64,000 nucleotides of DNA from Bacteroidia bacterium. Lineage in GTDB: Bacteria; Bacteroidota; Bacteroidia; J057. The position numbers and the translations under genes were made by a program. Below are positions 9,189 through 17,256 of this stretch, piece by piece; positions within the stretch are counted from its first letter, which is position 1, and each line of letters begins with the position of its first letter. Below the pieces are notes generated by a model. That model saw only the letters and a program-made list of their open reading frames with translations. It was not told the DNA's origin and did not search any database. Location of the stretch: the NCBI GenBank assembly GCA_030430575.1, contig JAUIKF010000026.1:43853-107852 (forward strand). Reading direction: 5' to 3'.

Positions 9189-10282
9189 AACTTCACATCA
9201 AAAGCATCTCGCAGTCCAATTCCGATCAAATTAATAGAAATTACGAGAAATATCAGCGCGGCGCCGGGAAAAATTGCCAGCCACTGCCCATTCTCAAACA
9301 TAATAAAGGTATATCCTTCATAGATCATGCGTCCCCAGCTCGGAATAGGCACTTCTACACCTATGCCCAAAAAACTCAATCCTGACTCGATCAGTACCGC
9401 TGCACCAAAATTAGCTACTGCTACCACGATGATCGGGCTGGTGATATTGGGCAAAATATGGCGAAACATGATCCGCCCAGACGGATACCCCAAGGCTCGG
9501 CCCGCCTCAGCCATAGGGAGTGCCCGCACACTCAGCACCTGGCCCCGCACGATACGCGCCAGCTCCACCCACATCGAGAGACCGATGGCCACAAATAATT
9601 GCCAAAATCCTTTGCCCAGTACAAAACTGATCGCCAAGGCCAGTAACAACGTCGGAATAGACCACATCACCGATACCAACCACATGACGATCTTATCTAT
9701 CCAGCCCCCATAATAGCCAGCGACGATCCCTAAACTGATGCCAATCACGAGGCTGATAAGAACCGCCAAAAAGCCTACGGCCAGGCTTACCCGCGTGCCG
9801 ATCATGATGCGGCTCAGCAAATCTCGTCCATAACTGTCCGTCCCCAGCAAGAAGCTGACCTCTTTGACGTAGGCTTGTTGAATGCTTTCGATGGTATTGT
9901 TTTTTGGAAAAGCAGTCAGGGACATGCTATTAGTAGCACCTGAGAGGGCGGTATAGTGGAGTTGGTTTTCCGAAATCGTGAGGTCGTTGGAAGGAGCTAA
10001 AGGGATGGGGATAAAGGGCTGGGGTTTGCCTGTGAGGAGGTGGATAAACGAAAACCCATGCGCTTCTTGCCCTGCCTGCGGCACCATCAGGAGCTTCGCC
10101 GTACTCCCTGGCGGCTGCTTGGCGAGTTCCAGCGCCTGAAAGTTGGCGTTGGGACTGTTGTCGGGGGCGAGGGCGTAGCCCAGCAAGGCTACGATGAGGC
10201 ATAGCCCTACGTATCCCATTCCCAGCATGGCGGGGAGGTTGCGGCGAAATTTTCGCCAGGCGAGACGTGCTGGGCTAGACAT
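9185..10282 (-). CDS. ABC transporter permease, OppC/DppC type
   Basis: The 365-residue inner-membrane protein has an N-terminal transmembrane segment (NLPAMLGMGYVGLCLIVALL) and a long extracytoplasmic insert (about 40-130). A binding-protein-dependent transport domain follows, with FLLGTDSYGRDLLSRIMIGTR and the EAA loop MAEAGRALGYPSGRIMFRHILPN that contacts the ATPase. It ends IGIGLRDAFDVKL, typical of OppC. In this family it would pair with an OppB permease, ATPases and a peptide-binding protein; none is in the window, so it is a dispersed subunit gene. It overlaps the phosphatase gene by 4 bp, an unusual partner for a transporter. Confidence 0.92.
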   Translation of the reverse strand: MSSPARLAWRKFRRNLPAMLGMGYVGLCLIVALLGYALAPDNSPNANFQALELAKQPPGSTAKLLMVPQAGQEAHGFSFIHLLTGKPQPFIPIPLAPSNDLTISENQLHYTALSGATNSMSLTAFPKNNTIESIQQAYVKEVSFLLGTDSYGRDLLSRIMIGTRVSLAVGFLAVLISLVIGISLGIVAGYYGGWIDKIVMWLVSVMWSIPTLLLALAISFVLGKGFWQLFVAIGLSMWVELARIVRGQVLSVRALPMAEAGRALGYPSGRIMFRHILPNITSPIIVVAVANFGAAVLIESGLSFLGIGVEVPIPSWGRMIYEGYTFIMFENGQWLAIFPGAALIFLVISINLIGIGLRDAFDVKL

Positions 10283-10413
10283 GTGAGAAGAATGAAAACT
10301 TGTGCTGAGTTTATCGAAGTATAAAAATCAAAATTAAAGTGAAAATAATAGGAGTTATCACTTTATGTCTGATTGTTTTGCCTGCAAATTATCAAAGGAT
10401 GGGGGAATTGACA

Positions 10414-10520
10414 AGAGACCGCTCGGGCCGAGGACGGCCCTCGCTGCGAGAGGCGAGACCGTTCGCTGCGCTCACTGCGAGACCGCTCGGCTCGAAGACT
10501 CGCCTCGCTGTGAGACAAGA
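10414..10520. repeat. GC-rich degenerate tandem repeat
   Basis: Three units built on GAGACCGCTCGG...CTCGCTGCGAGA follow each other and are strikingly GC-rich against the AT-rich flanks. Unit one contains the small hairpin GGGCCG-AGGA-CGGCCC. It does not look coding on either strand. Confidence 0.7.
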
Positions 10521-10574
10521 GCCTTTCTCCATCTCGAACTCAATCGCATGGCTATCGAGGATTTTAGGTAAAGA

Positions 10575-10663
10575 TTGCAGAATATCGAACAAGGAATGAT
10601 GATTTTTGATGTAAAAAACCTTCTTCCCTTCCACAATCCTTGTTCTGCAATCGATATTCTGCA
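10575..10663. repeat. Inverted repeat TTGCAGAATATCGA...ACAAGGA
   Basis: The left arm (10575-10595) and right arm (10637-10663) are complementary, except that the right arm contains an extra TTGCAGA-type heptamer. The 41-bp loop is AT-rich. The form resembles a dispersed intergenic foldback rather than a terminator. Confidence 0.7.
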
Positions 10664-10750
10664 GTCCATCCAGTTATTTTTGCAAATTTGGTAAAATGAA
10701 AATCGGACAGTAATTAATGGCCTAATCCTAATTAACCATTTTCCCTCCCC

Positions 10751-11758
10751 ATGTTCCAAACCACCTTCCACCACTTTCTCCAGTCCCTCTGGCCCGAGGT
10801 CCTCTCCCCCATCATGCAGTTCTTCACTGCCTTTGGGCATGCAGTGGTACTGATCGGGATGATTGCAGTGCTGCTCTTTGGGTTGGACTATCGCAAGGGG
10901 ATTTTGCTGCTCTTGCTGTCGCTGCTCACGGCACTGATCACTACCGGGTTGAAGGAAAGCTTTGACATGCCGCGGCCCTACCACATCGATCCTGGGATCG
11001 AAATTCTGGATGCCTCTCACGCCCAGCGTCACGAAAAACATCCAAGAACTGCGTCACGGCTGGACGCAAATAATTTTTTTGCGGCCTTGCCAGCTCCTGG
11101 TGTGGCACATTTTCGCAGCTTGGAAGGGACTTCCAATGGGTTCCCGTCTGGACATACTACCATCACTGTGGTTCTGTGGGGAAGCTTAATGCTCATCTTT
11201 CGTCAGCGATGGCTACAGGTAACAGGGATGGTCATGCTAATCATGGTTCCGCTGTCGCGGATATACTTAGGGGTACATTTTTTGGCGGATGTACTGGGGG
11301 GGTATGTACTGGGAGGTATCTTGTTGCTTGCAGCGTATCAACTGCTCCTCAAACCGCAGCGGATATCCGCCTTTCGTCAACTTAAGGGCTTTGCCTTTCG
11401 CCAGTATTGGGCACTTTGGGGAGGTCTTATAGGGATTCCCCTACTCTTCTGGGGCCTTTTGGGCAATATCGGCGCTGCGATGTCAGGGGCTATGTTGGGC
11501 ACGGGGCTTTCGTTTATACTAGTAGCTATTCGCGGATTTCCTGATCTTAAGGGCCTTTGGTGGCATTATATGGCGCGGATGGCGCTGGCCGTCGGGCTAT
11601 ATGTAGGGAGTTTTTGGGTAATGAAGCAAACCATGATAGCCATAGGCATTGAGGGGACTGGTGTGGGGACTTTTATCACAAATCTGATCTCGACATTTGC
11701 ATTTGTAGGGGGAACTACATTGGTGGGTTTTAGGGGAAATGAGCGGATGCGTGAATGA
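10751..11758 (+). CDS. PAP2-family membrane phosphatase
   Basis: The 335-residue integral membrane protein has all three PAP2 catalytic motifs: KESFDMPRP (Lys68, Arg75), PSGHTT (His135) and SRIYLGVHFLAD (Arg170, His176, Asp180). The family hydrolyses lipid phosphates such as phosphatidate or undecaprenyl pyrophosphate at the membrane surface. A segment of about 45 residues between motifs one and two (near 80-125) is hydrophilic. The C-terminal 130 residues form further transmembrane helices with unknown role. The substrate cannot be assigned; lipid A or undecaprenyl phosphatase activity would be compatible with nearby LPS genes (inference). Confidence 0.92.
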   Translation: MFQTTFHHFLQSLWPEVLSPIMQFFTAFGHAVVLIGMIAVLLFGLDYRKGILLLLLSLLTALITTGLKESFDMPRPYHIDPGIEILDASHAQRHEKHPRTASRLDANNFFAALPAPGVAHFRSLEGTSNGFPSGHTTITVVLWGSLMLIFRQRWLQVTGMVMLIMVPLSRIYLGVHFLADVLGGYVLGGILLLAAYQLLLKPQRISAFRQLKGFAFRQYWALWGGLIGIPLLFWGLLGNIGAAMSGAMLGTGLSFILVAIRGFPDLKGLWWHYMARMALAVGLYVGSFWVMKQTMIAIGIEGTGVGTFITNLISTFAFVGGTTLVGFRGNERMRE

Positions 11759-11953
11759 TAGGAGGAGAGAATGAAATAAGAAAAGGAGCGCGTCATTTTT
11801 TCCTTTTCACTTCCTTATTTCTTGTTATTTATTTTTACTTCTCTTTCATTCTCCTTTTTTTCCATGTAACTGAACCTTAAATTTGAACTTATTTTTAACC
11901 AGAAGAATTAACTTATTTGGAAGCTGGATGACAGTTATTTGGAATGCGCTGTG

Positions 11954-11961
11954 TAAATTTG
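11954..11961 (+). promoter_or_regulatory. -7 box upstream of the Asp-box T9SS gene
   Basis: TAAATTTG matches the Bacteroidota TAnnTTTG -7 element exactly. It lies 55 bp before the ATG at 12017 in an AT-rich 258-bp gap. I see no TTG at the usual -33 spacing. Confidence 0.5.
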
Positions 11962-12016
11962 TGTAGTTTCCGAATTCATAGTTATTTTACGGAGTAATAA
12001 TCATAACATAAACCGC

Positions 12017-14872
12017 ATGAAAAGATTCGTTTACCCTTTTATTGCGATAATCATTTGTCTCTTTTGCAGTGCCCAAGTGCTTGCCCAATACAATTGGCAA
12101 CATTTCGGCCCAGAAGGTTTGGGAGAAAAGACCCGGACCATCCTGTTTGACGCGAATGGCGATCTGCTAGCTGGCTCTTCTGGTGGAGGACTTTGGAAGT
12201 CTGTCAATGAAGGCCTTTCTTGGTTCAAAGTACAATCGTACACTGGTAATCCTACCATTACTTATATGGTGCGCAGTGGCAGCACCATCTATGTAGCAAC
12301 AGGAGAGACCTCCTTTATCCCTTATGCCTTGCTAGGTCGCTCAGATTTCGATCCTTCCTCTCCTGACGGAGCCATCGGCTATATGGGCTTGCCTGGTTCA
12401 GGCATCTATGTGTCTACCGACAACGGTAGCACCTGGTCCAATGACAATGCATTGACCGATCCTGCTAATTTCCCTACCCTGGATAATGATGGCCCTTTCC
12501 TCGGCATCCAGAAACTGGAAATCGCAGACAATGGGCGTCTGCTTATTGGTTCTCGGGAAGGCATCTATTATTCAGGCAATAGCCTAAATACCGTGGAAAA
12601 ATCTACAGGACCGGCCTCCTTCGAGTCTTCTATCATTTATGATATAGAGACGAGTGGAAACACTGTATTGGCAGCCACCAAAGACTCCTTGTATATTTCA
12701 CAGGACAATGGAGCATCTTTTGTCACTGTTATGGACCCTAATTTATTTGTGCGGAATGCCTTCAGCGATGGCCGTGTACAGATAGAAGTAGCTCCATCCA
12801 ATCCTGATGTTATTTACGTAGCTAGTTCTCGCCGTTCTAGTGGCACCCAGCTCAATGGAGTCTGGCGTTCTGCTGACCGTGGACAGACCTGGGAGGTGTT
12901 TGCCCCTAGGGGAGGCCCAGGATTCTCTCCCTTGGGATCATCCTCATTGGATGCTTTTGTCCTCAAGGTATTTCCTGAAGATGAAGACGGTGTCGTCATC
13001 GCTGGCCAGAACTGGTTTGTCTATGACAAGACCAAAGGATGGGACCAGTCCGCTCAGTCTTTCAACCCCAATTCCTTGGCACGCAATTATCTACCAAGTC
13101 CTATCTATACAGTAGCTTTTCACCCTGAAAATCCTAAAATACTCTACGTAGGGACGGGTGGCAAAATCTTCCGTAGCGATGACCGCGGGGAGACGTTTTA
13201 TCAGCGGACCAAAGGATATGGTGCCACGCTTACTTATAGCGTAGGATCTATAGGCCTACAAGGTCAGGAGTCCATCATTGCTGGGACTAGAAGTCATGGT
13301 TCAATTTTGAATAATAATTTCTGGAAGCAGCCTTATGACGCGACTACTAACCCTACAGGGCCTCCGTCCCTGAAAGGATTTGGAACAGTCAATCGTGCCA
13401 ATAATGGCCAGGTTGCCGCTTCATACCTTTTCCAAGGGAGTGTCATCGTAGAGGGAACTGACAATGGAGTTACCCGTTCGGACGGCTCATTTGCAAGTAC
13501 TTTTGAGCGCTTCTATGGACTCCCACTAAATGCCGACACCTCAGGTGTCCGGCCGCTCATGGGTATTGAAACCAACCTCAGTTGGATCGTAGATCGTAGT
13601 TCAGTAGACAATGAAGGAGGCGGGATGAATGACAATGGCAAATTGTCTCCACAGACCCAATTCGTCCTAGACGAGTATATTCCAGACGGCGTGGTTGCGC
13701 CACCGAGTGTGACCAATCCTGCTGATCTCAGACAGTATCCAGGCAAGGATTCTTTGCAAAACATTCCTCACTACCTCTTCCTAGCTTCCAGCGAGTTTAT
13801 CTGGATCGGAAATTATGCATTGGGACAAAAGGATGGTCTTTTGCCTCGTTGGGATCGTCTGACCAATAAGATTCTTGGAAATGCAGGGGACGAGTACTTT
13901 ACAGCGCTGACCGTTTCAGGAGATGAAAACCATATCATCTATGTAGGTACGAGCAAAGGTCGACTCTTCCGAATTCAAGGGGCTACTGATTTCTCAACTT
14001 TTGATGCTTCACTCACCCAGAATGTGGCAGAATTGACTCAAAATGCAATGCCTCCATTTGCAGTTATGGCAGGACGTTGGATTTCTGATATTGATGTGAA
14101 TCCCAAGAACCCAGACCAGCTTGCGATCACTTTTGCTGGGTATGGAGGGGTTACCCCTTTGAGTTATACTTGGGTGGTAGACAATGCGACGACTTCACCA
14201 CAGTTTTTCTATATGAGCAATGCCCCTAAAGAGCCAACCTATACTTGCTCTTGGGTGGAATATCAGAAAAGCCCTAATAGCTCGGAAACTGACGTGGCGC
14301 TATTTATTGGAACAGAGACAAGTCTTTTCTCTACTCGTGATGTCAACCCAGCTACTCCAAACCCGATTCTTTCCAATATGTTCACAGATGAGTTGCCAGC
14401 TACTTATGGCAATATCCCTGTGTATGATATTTTTGTGCGGAAATATGAAGGCGTTATTACTGATGAAGAAACTGGTGACTACGTCCTTCGCAACGACAAT
14501 ACCCTTTTCATTGCTACCCATGGATATGGCATCTGGTCTACTAAAGATGCGAAATTTACTTTCCGCCAAGGAGATGAAACGCCCACTGGCCCTTCCTTTA
14601 GCGATGTGAATGCGGTTGTATTCCCCAATCCTACCAATGGATCTGCCACCCTCCGTATGGAGTTGCCATATGATGCACAAGTCCAGGCGACAGCCTTTAC
14701 GTTGACTGGCCAGCGGATTGGCACCTTGGTTCAGGCTCAAGGGCAGGCAGGACTTCAGAAGTTTGATTTTGAAACTGAAAGCCTAAATCCAGGCGTCTAC
14801 CTCCTGAAAGTTGAATACACTTCAGAAGATAAACCCGAATCTCAGACCATCAAACTGGTAGTAACTAAGTAA
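12017..14872 (+). CDS. Sortilin/Asp-box beta-propeller T9SS protein
   Basis: The 951-residue protein starts with a signal peptide (MKRFVYPFIAIIICLFCSAQ, cleavage near VLAQ). It then has BNR/Asp-box repeats of the form S.D.G.TW: STDNGSTWS, SQDNGASFV, SADRGQTWE and SDDRGETFY, which form VPS10/sortilin-like propellers. The last 85 residues are a T9SS type A domain (FPNPTNGSATL, LTGQRIGTL, LNPGVYLLKV, IKLVVTK). It is therefore expected to cross the outer membrane through T9SS and be surface-attached or released. Glycoside-hydrolase family 74-like folds share this repeat, but no catalytic pair is evident. A strong terminator follows. Confidence 0.92.
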   Translation: MKRFVYPFIAIIICLFCSAQVLAQYNWQHFGPEGLGEKTRTILFDANGDLLAGSSGGGLWKSVNEGLSWFKVQSYTGNPTITYMVRSGSTIYVATGETSFIPYALLGRSDFDPSSPDGAIGYMGLPGSGIYVSTDNGSTWSNDNALTDPANFPTLDNDGPFLGIQKLEIADNGRLLIGSREGIYYSGNSLNTVEKSTGPASFESSIIYDIETSGNTVLAATKDSLYISQDNGASFVTVMDPNLFVRNAFSDGRVQIEVAPSNPDVIYVASSRRSSGTQLNGVWRSADRGQTWEVFAPRGGPGFSPLGSSSLDAFVLKVFPEDEDGVVIAGQNWFVYDKTKGWDQSAQSFNPNSLARNYLPSPIYTVAFHPENPKILYVGTGGKIFRSDDRGETFYQRTKGYGATLTYSVGSIGLQGQESIIAGTRSHGSILNNNFWKQPYDATTNPTGPPSLKGFGTVNRANNGQVAASYLFQGSVIVEGTDNGVTRSDGSFASTFERFYGLPLNADTSGVRPLMGIETNLSWIVDRSSVDNEGGGMNDNGKLSPQTQFVLDEYIPDGVVAPPSVTNPADLRQYPGKDSLQNIPHYLFLASSEFIWIGNYALGQKDGLLPRWDRLTNKILGNAGDEYFTALTVSGDENHIIYVGTSKGRLFRIQGATDFSTFDASLTQNVAELTQNAMPPFAVMAGRWISDIDVNPKNPDQLAITFAGYGGVTPLSYTWVVDNATTSPQFFYMSNAPKEPTYTCSWVEYQKSPNSSETDVALFIGTETSLFSTRDVNPATPNPILSNMFTDELPATYGNIPVYDIFVRKYEGVITDEETGDYVLRNDNTLFIATHGYGIWSTKDAKFTFRQGDETPTGPSFSDVNAVVFPNPTNGSATLRMELPYDAQVQATAFTLTGQRIGTLVQAQGQAGLQKFDFETESLNPGVYLLKVEYTSEDKPESQTIKLVVTK

Positions 14873-14906
14873 CCTATCAGATTTCCAAACCAAAAGCTGA
14901 TACTTA

Positions 14907-14938
14907 AAAACACCTCTTTTATAAGGGGTGTTTTTTTT
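14907..14938 (+). terminator. Rho-independent terminator
   Basis: AAAACACCTCTT and AAGGGGTGTTTT form a 12-bp stem (one G-T pair) around a 4-nt loop, followed directly by eight T. It closes the Asp-box T9SS gene. Confidence 0.9.
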
Positions 14939-14982
14939 GTTTATTAGTATCTAATGTTGAATGAAGGAATATTGAATTTTGA

Positions 14983-15486
14983 ATGAAAACACTTGTACTT
15001 TGTCGCCACGCCAAGTCTGATTGGCCTGTAGGCGTAGATGATATTGATCGTCCTTTGAAAGGACGTGGGATTGCGGATGCTGACCGTCAAGGGGCATTGC
15101 TCGCTTCTCATGGGTTCCAACCAGATCTGATAATCAGTTCCCCAGCCAACCGTGCGCTCACAACAGCACAGCTTATCGCCAAGTCTGTGGGGTATGATCC
15201 TGATACCATCCGTGTAAAGAAAGACATCTATTTCCAAGGCCTTAGTGGGCTGTTTGGACAAATCGAACAGCTCCCTCAGCGCGCTGATACGGTGATGATA
15301 TTTGGTCACAACCCGACCATGGAGGAGGCCGTGCGGCGTATCATCCGCTCAGATGCGCCGTATTCCATGCCTACCTTGGGCATGGCCTGCCTGGAAGGTA
15401 CGTATGCCACCGATTGGAAGAAGTTCATGAATTCCTATGTGTCCTTGCGGTGGATCTTGATCCCGAGGTTGGCGAGGAAGGAGTGA
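14983..15486 (+). CDS. sixA: SixA-type histidine phosphatase
   Basis: The 167-residue cytoplasmic protein belongs to the histidine phosphatase (phosphoglycerate-mutase-like) superfamily in its short SixA form. It has LCRHAKSDW with the phospho-accepting His9, RPLKGRGIADA, IISSPANRALTTAQ and IFGHNPTMEE with the second His109. SixA proteins remove phosphate from phosphohistidine, classically on Hpt domains or the nitrogen phosphotransferase system. The native target here is unknown. It is a single gene between a terminator and a transposon-like element. The spacer before it is rich in GAATGAAGGAAT-like sequence. Confidence 0.88.
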   Translation: MKTLVLCRHAKSDWPVGVDDIDRPLKGRGIADADRQGALLASHGFQPDLIISSPANRALTTAQLIAKSVGYDPDTIRVKKDIYFQGLSGLFGQIEQLPQRADTVMIFGHNPTMEEAVRRIIRSDAPYSMPTLGMACLEGTYATDWKKFMNSYVSLRWILIPRLARKE

Positions 15487-15544
15487 AGGAGGTTTAAGCC
15501 GTTCAAAGGTTCAACATTGTTCAATTGTTTAGGAGGAGGCTGTT

Positions 15545-15756
15545 CAATTTTTGGTTCTCTGACAAATTCCGTGGGAAGCTTGTCGCTTCTGGCAAACACA
15601 TCCCCGATCGCACAAGCCTCAACCCCTTCAAAGGGGTTTTCGCGCCAACCAGGGCTTGTGGGAAGTCCTCTTTGAAGAGGACGGGGCCTGCGGGGATCAG
15701 GAGATGTGAAAGCCAAAGTGGGCACTCCACTAAAATTGTCAGAGAACCCAATTTTT
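15545..15756. mobile_element. MITE-like element with 8-bp target duplication
   Basis: GGTTCTCTGACAA (15553-15565) and TTGTCAGAGAACC (15736-15748) are perfect 13-bp terminal inverted repeats; similarity continues inward to GTGG/CCAC. CAATTTTT stands immediately outside both ends (15545-15552 and 15749-15756), an exact 8-bp target duplication. The 196-bp element has no transposase frame. It contains two small hairpins, at CCCCTTCAAAGGGG and GTCCTCTTTGAAGAGGAC. Ends beginning 5'-GG with an 8-bp AT-rich duplication are seen in ISL3-like elements, but I cannot name the parent (inference). It sits between sixA and the porin-like gene. Confidence 0.85.
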
Positions 15757-15779
15757 CATTGATTGGGTGTAGCAGTTTG

Positions 15780-15945
15780 TATGACCCAATCGCGGATTAC
15801 CCACAAGCAAGGGCAGCAAGCCGAAATCCACGACAGCGCGCTTTAAGCGCGCTGCGTTGCACATAAAAGATGCGCTGGACTGGATTTCCAGATAGTGTGT
15901 TGGCCCCGTGCGTAATCGATACCCAGGCACTTGGCAGTTGGGTGC
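15780..15945. other. Nested foldback sequence, no gene
   Basis: Just right of the MITE-like element is a series of nested inverted repeats: GATTACCCAC (15795-15804) with GTGCGTAATC (15908-15917), GAAATCCA (15823-15830) with TGGATTTC (15881-15888), and CAGCGC with GCGCTG. A local GCGCGCTTTAAGCGCGC palindrome lies inside. The sequence is GC-richer than its surroundings and not coding. It may be the remnant of another transposable element or a structured RNA. Confidence 0.5.
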
Positions 15946-15993
15946 GTCTATATAAATGACACCTTTTTTATTCACTTTTTACTAAAATTTGAT

Positions 15994-16599
15994 ATGAAAA
16001 AACTGCTCCTTCTTGTCGCAATCATTATAACCCTTTTTTCTACTACTCAAGCTCAACTCCAATTTGGGATCAAGGCCATTCCTACCTTTTCCACTTCCCT
16101 TGGAGACAATGATACCCCTTTTGGCGAATCCCTTCAGTTCAACCTCAACGGTGGTTTGGTCCTGCTTACGGGCGTGCAAAAGAAAATTGGTTTTGAGACA
16201 GGGTTGTACTGGATGACGCGTGGGGTAAGGCTTATTGAGCAAAGAAATACCAGTTCTGCTTTAATAGGGGACGTAAACAATCTTCAATATCAACAACTCC
16301 AAATCCCAGCAGGCCTCCGCGTACGGTTAGGTGATAACTATTTAGCCTTTCATACTGCTTTGGAATGGGCCTTTAGGGTTGGCTATAATAAGGAGGGGGA
16401 AGTCACTACCTTCTCAGGATCATCTATTAGCTACCCTATCAACATCCCCCTCGGACTCACTGTAGGACGCCGATTTACTTTAGCAGAGAAATGGGGGCTA
16501 GACCTTGAGGTGCGATCTAGCATGCAATGGGCAGCTCCTCTACCAGGGCCATCTGACCTGTTGAATATGGGCATCGGTGTGGCGCTTATGCGGTTGTAG
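15994..16599 (+). CDS. Small outer-membrane beta-barrel protein (porin-like)
   Basis: The 201-residue protein has a clear signal peptide (MKKLLLLVAIIITLFSTTQAQ) and then alternating hydrophobic strands typical of the 8-stranded PorT/OmpA-like barrels of Bacteroidota: LQFGIKAIPTFS, LVLLTGVQKKIGFETGLYW, LQIPAGLRVRLG and LGLTVGRRFTLA. It ends GIGVALMRL. The frame is open further upstream, but ATG 15994 starts exactly at the signal peptide. Its role is unknown. The stop codon overlaps a GTAGA...TCTCTAC palindrome. Confidence 0.85.
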   Translation: MKKLLLLVAIIITLFSTTQAQLQFGIKAIPTFSTSLGDNDTPFGESLQFNLNGGLVLLTGVQKKIGFETGLYWMTRGVRLIEQRNTSSALIGDVNNLQYQQLQIPAGLRVRLGDNYLAFHTALEWAFRVGYNKEGEVTTFSGSSISYPINIPLGLTVGRRFTLAEKWGLDLEVRSSMQWAAPLPGPSDLLNMGIGVALMRL

Positions 16600-16621
16600 A
16601 CGCGATAAATCGCGTCTCTAC
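16596..16621. repeat. GTAGACGCGAT palindromic repeat
   Basis: AGACGCGAT (16598-16606) and ATCGCGTCT (16609-16617) are perfect arms around AA, flanked by GTAG and CTAC. It begins inside the stop codon region of the porin-like gene and could serve as its 3' hairpin. It belongs to the same family as the palindromes at 1320 and 63621. Confidence 0.85.
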
Positions 16622-16641
16622 TAGCACAAAATTCTTTTGCC

Positions 16642-16649
16642 TATCTTTG
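16642..16649 (+). promoter_or_regulatory. -7 box giving a probable leaderless DUF4112 transcript
   Basis: TATCTTTG is an exact TAnnTTTG match and ends 5 nt before the ATG at 16655. Transcription from such a box begins about 5-7 nt downstream, so the mRNA should start at or next to the start codon. This argues against the TTG start at 16637, which would lie upstream of the transcript. Confidence 0.55.
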
Positions 16650-16654
16650 CGGGC

Positions 16655-17140
16655 ATGAGTGAAGCTCCTATCTTTGAACCCATCCCTGAACTCCAGTGGA
16701 TCGAGCGCATCACAGAGTTGATGGACAGCAAGTTTCGCATTCCAGGGACCAAGCTCAACTTTGGGCTGGATCCCATATTTGGTTTGATCCCATTTTTGGG
16801 AGATATTATCACCTTGCTGATCTCTAGCCTACTGGTCATGACCATGGCACGACATGGCGCCAGTGGGAAGATCGTGATTTTGATGCTCCTCAATCTAGCA
16901 GTAGATTTTTTGTTGGGATTCATCCCTTTCTTTGGTGATGCCTTTGATTTTGTCAATCGCGCCAATACCCGCAATTACCGGTTGTTGCGTGAACATTATG
17001 TAGCCGGAGAACACCAAGGCAGTGGTTTTTGGATATTGGGCGTGATCTTTCTGGGCATTCTTCTGATGATTGGCCTGTTAATTTATCTGGCCATCCAATT
17101 GCTTTCCTGGACCTATGCCTCTGTGGCGGGGCTGTTTTAA
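16655..17140 (+). CDS. DUF4112 membrane protein
   Basis: The 161-residue protein matches the DUF4112 pattern: an N-terminal amphipathic region and DSKFRIPGTKLNFGLDPIFGLIPFLGDIITLL. A hydrophobic segment and the second conserved block GFIPFFGDAFDFVNRANTRNYRLL come next, and the last helix is FWILGVIFLGILLMIGLLIYLAIQLL. The function of the family is unknown; it is predicted to be an inner-membrane protein with three or four membrane segments. ATG 16655 is preferred over the upstream TTG because the -7 box covers that TTG. It appears to be a single-gene unit. Confidence 0.85.
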   Translation: MSEAPIFEPIPELQWIERITELMDSKFRIPGTKLNFGLDPIFGLIPFLGDIITLLISSLLVMTMARHGASGKIVILMLLNLAVDFLLGFIPFFGDAFDFVNRANTRNYRLLREHYVAGEHQGSGFWILGVIFLGILLMIGLLIYLAIQLLSWTYASVAGLF

Positions 17141-17196
17141 GAAAGATAGGCAAATAAGGGAAGCCTTGTGCTCGTTTGTCATAAGATCGAGGGCAA

Positions 17197-17227
17197 CTTT
17201 TTCAACTGCGTCCATGCGTTGAAAAAG
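17197..17227. other. Hairpin CTTTTTCAAC/GTTGAAAAAG
   Basis: A perfect 10-bp stem with an 11-nt loop lies between the DUF4112 gene and the next gene. It is followed by GCATTTTG rather than a long T-run. It could be a terminator for DUF4112 or a control element for the gene starting 30 bp later. Confidence 0.5.
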
Positions 17228-17256
17228 GCATTTTGTATACGATTATCTATCTGACA

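Larger units (their letters stand above)
10283..10750. other. 468-bp repeat-rich intergenic gap
   Basis: The gap lies between two divergent genes. It holds a GC-rich degenerate repeat (10414-10520), an inverted repeat (10575-10663) and an AT-rich stretch just before the PAP2 gene that probably contains its promoter. Open frames across it are short, follow the repeats and show no domain pattern, so I call no gene. Confidence 0.6.

Noticed and set aside
10339..10599. Short open frame of 86 codons before the PAP2 gene
   Set aside because: It runs through the GC-rich repeat, has no domain pattern and changes character at the repeat edges.
15553..15748. Small gene inside the MITE-like element
   Set aside because: Frames are short, interrupted by hairpins and lack any start context or domain pattern.
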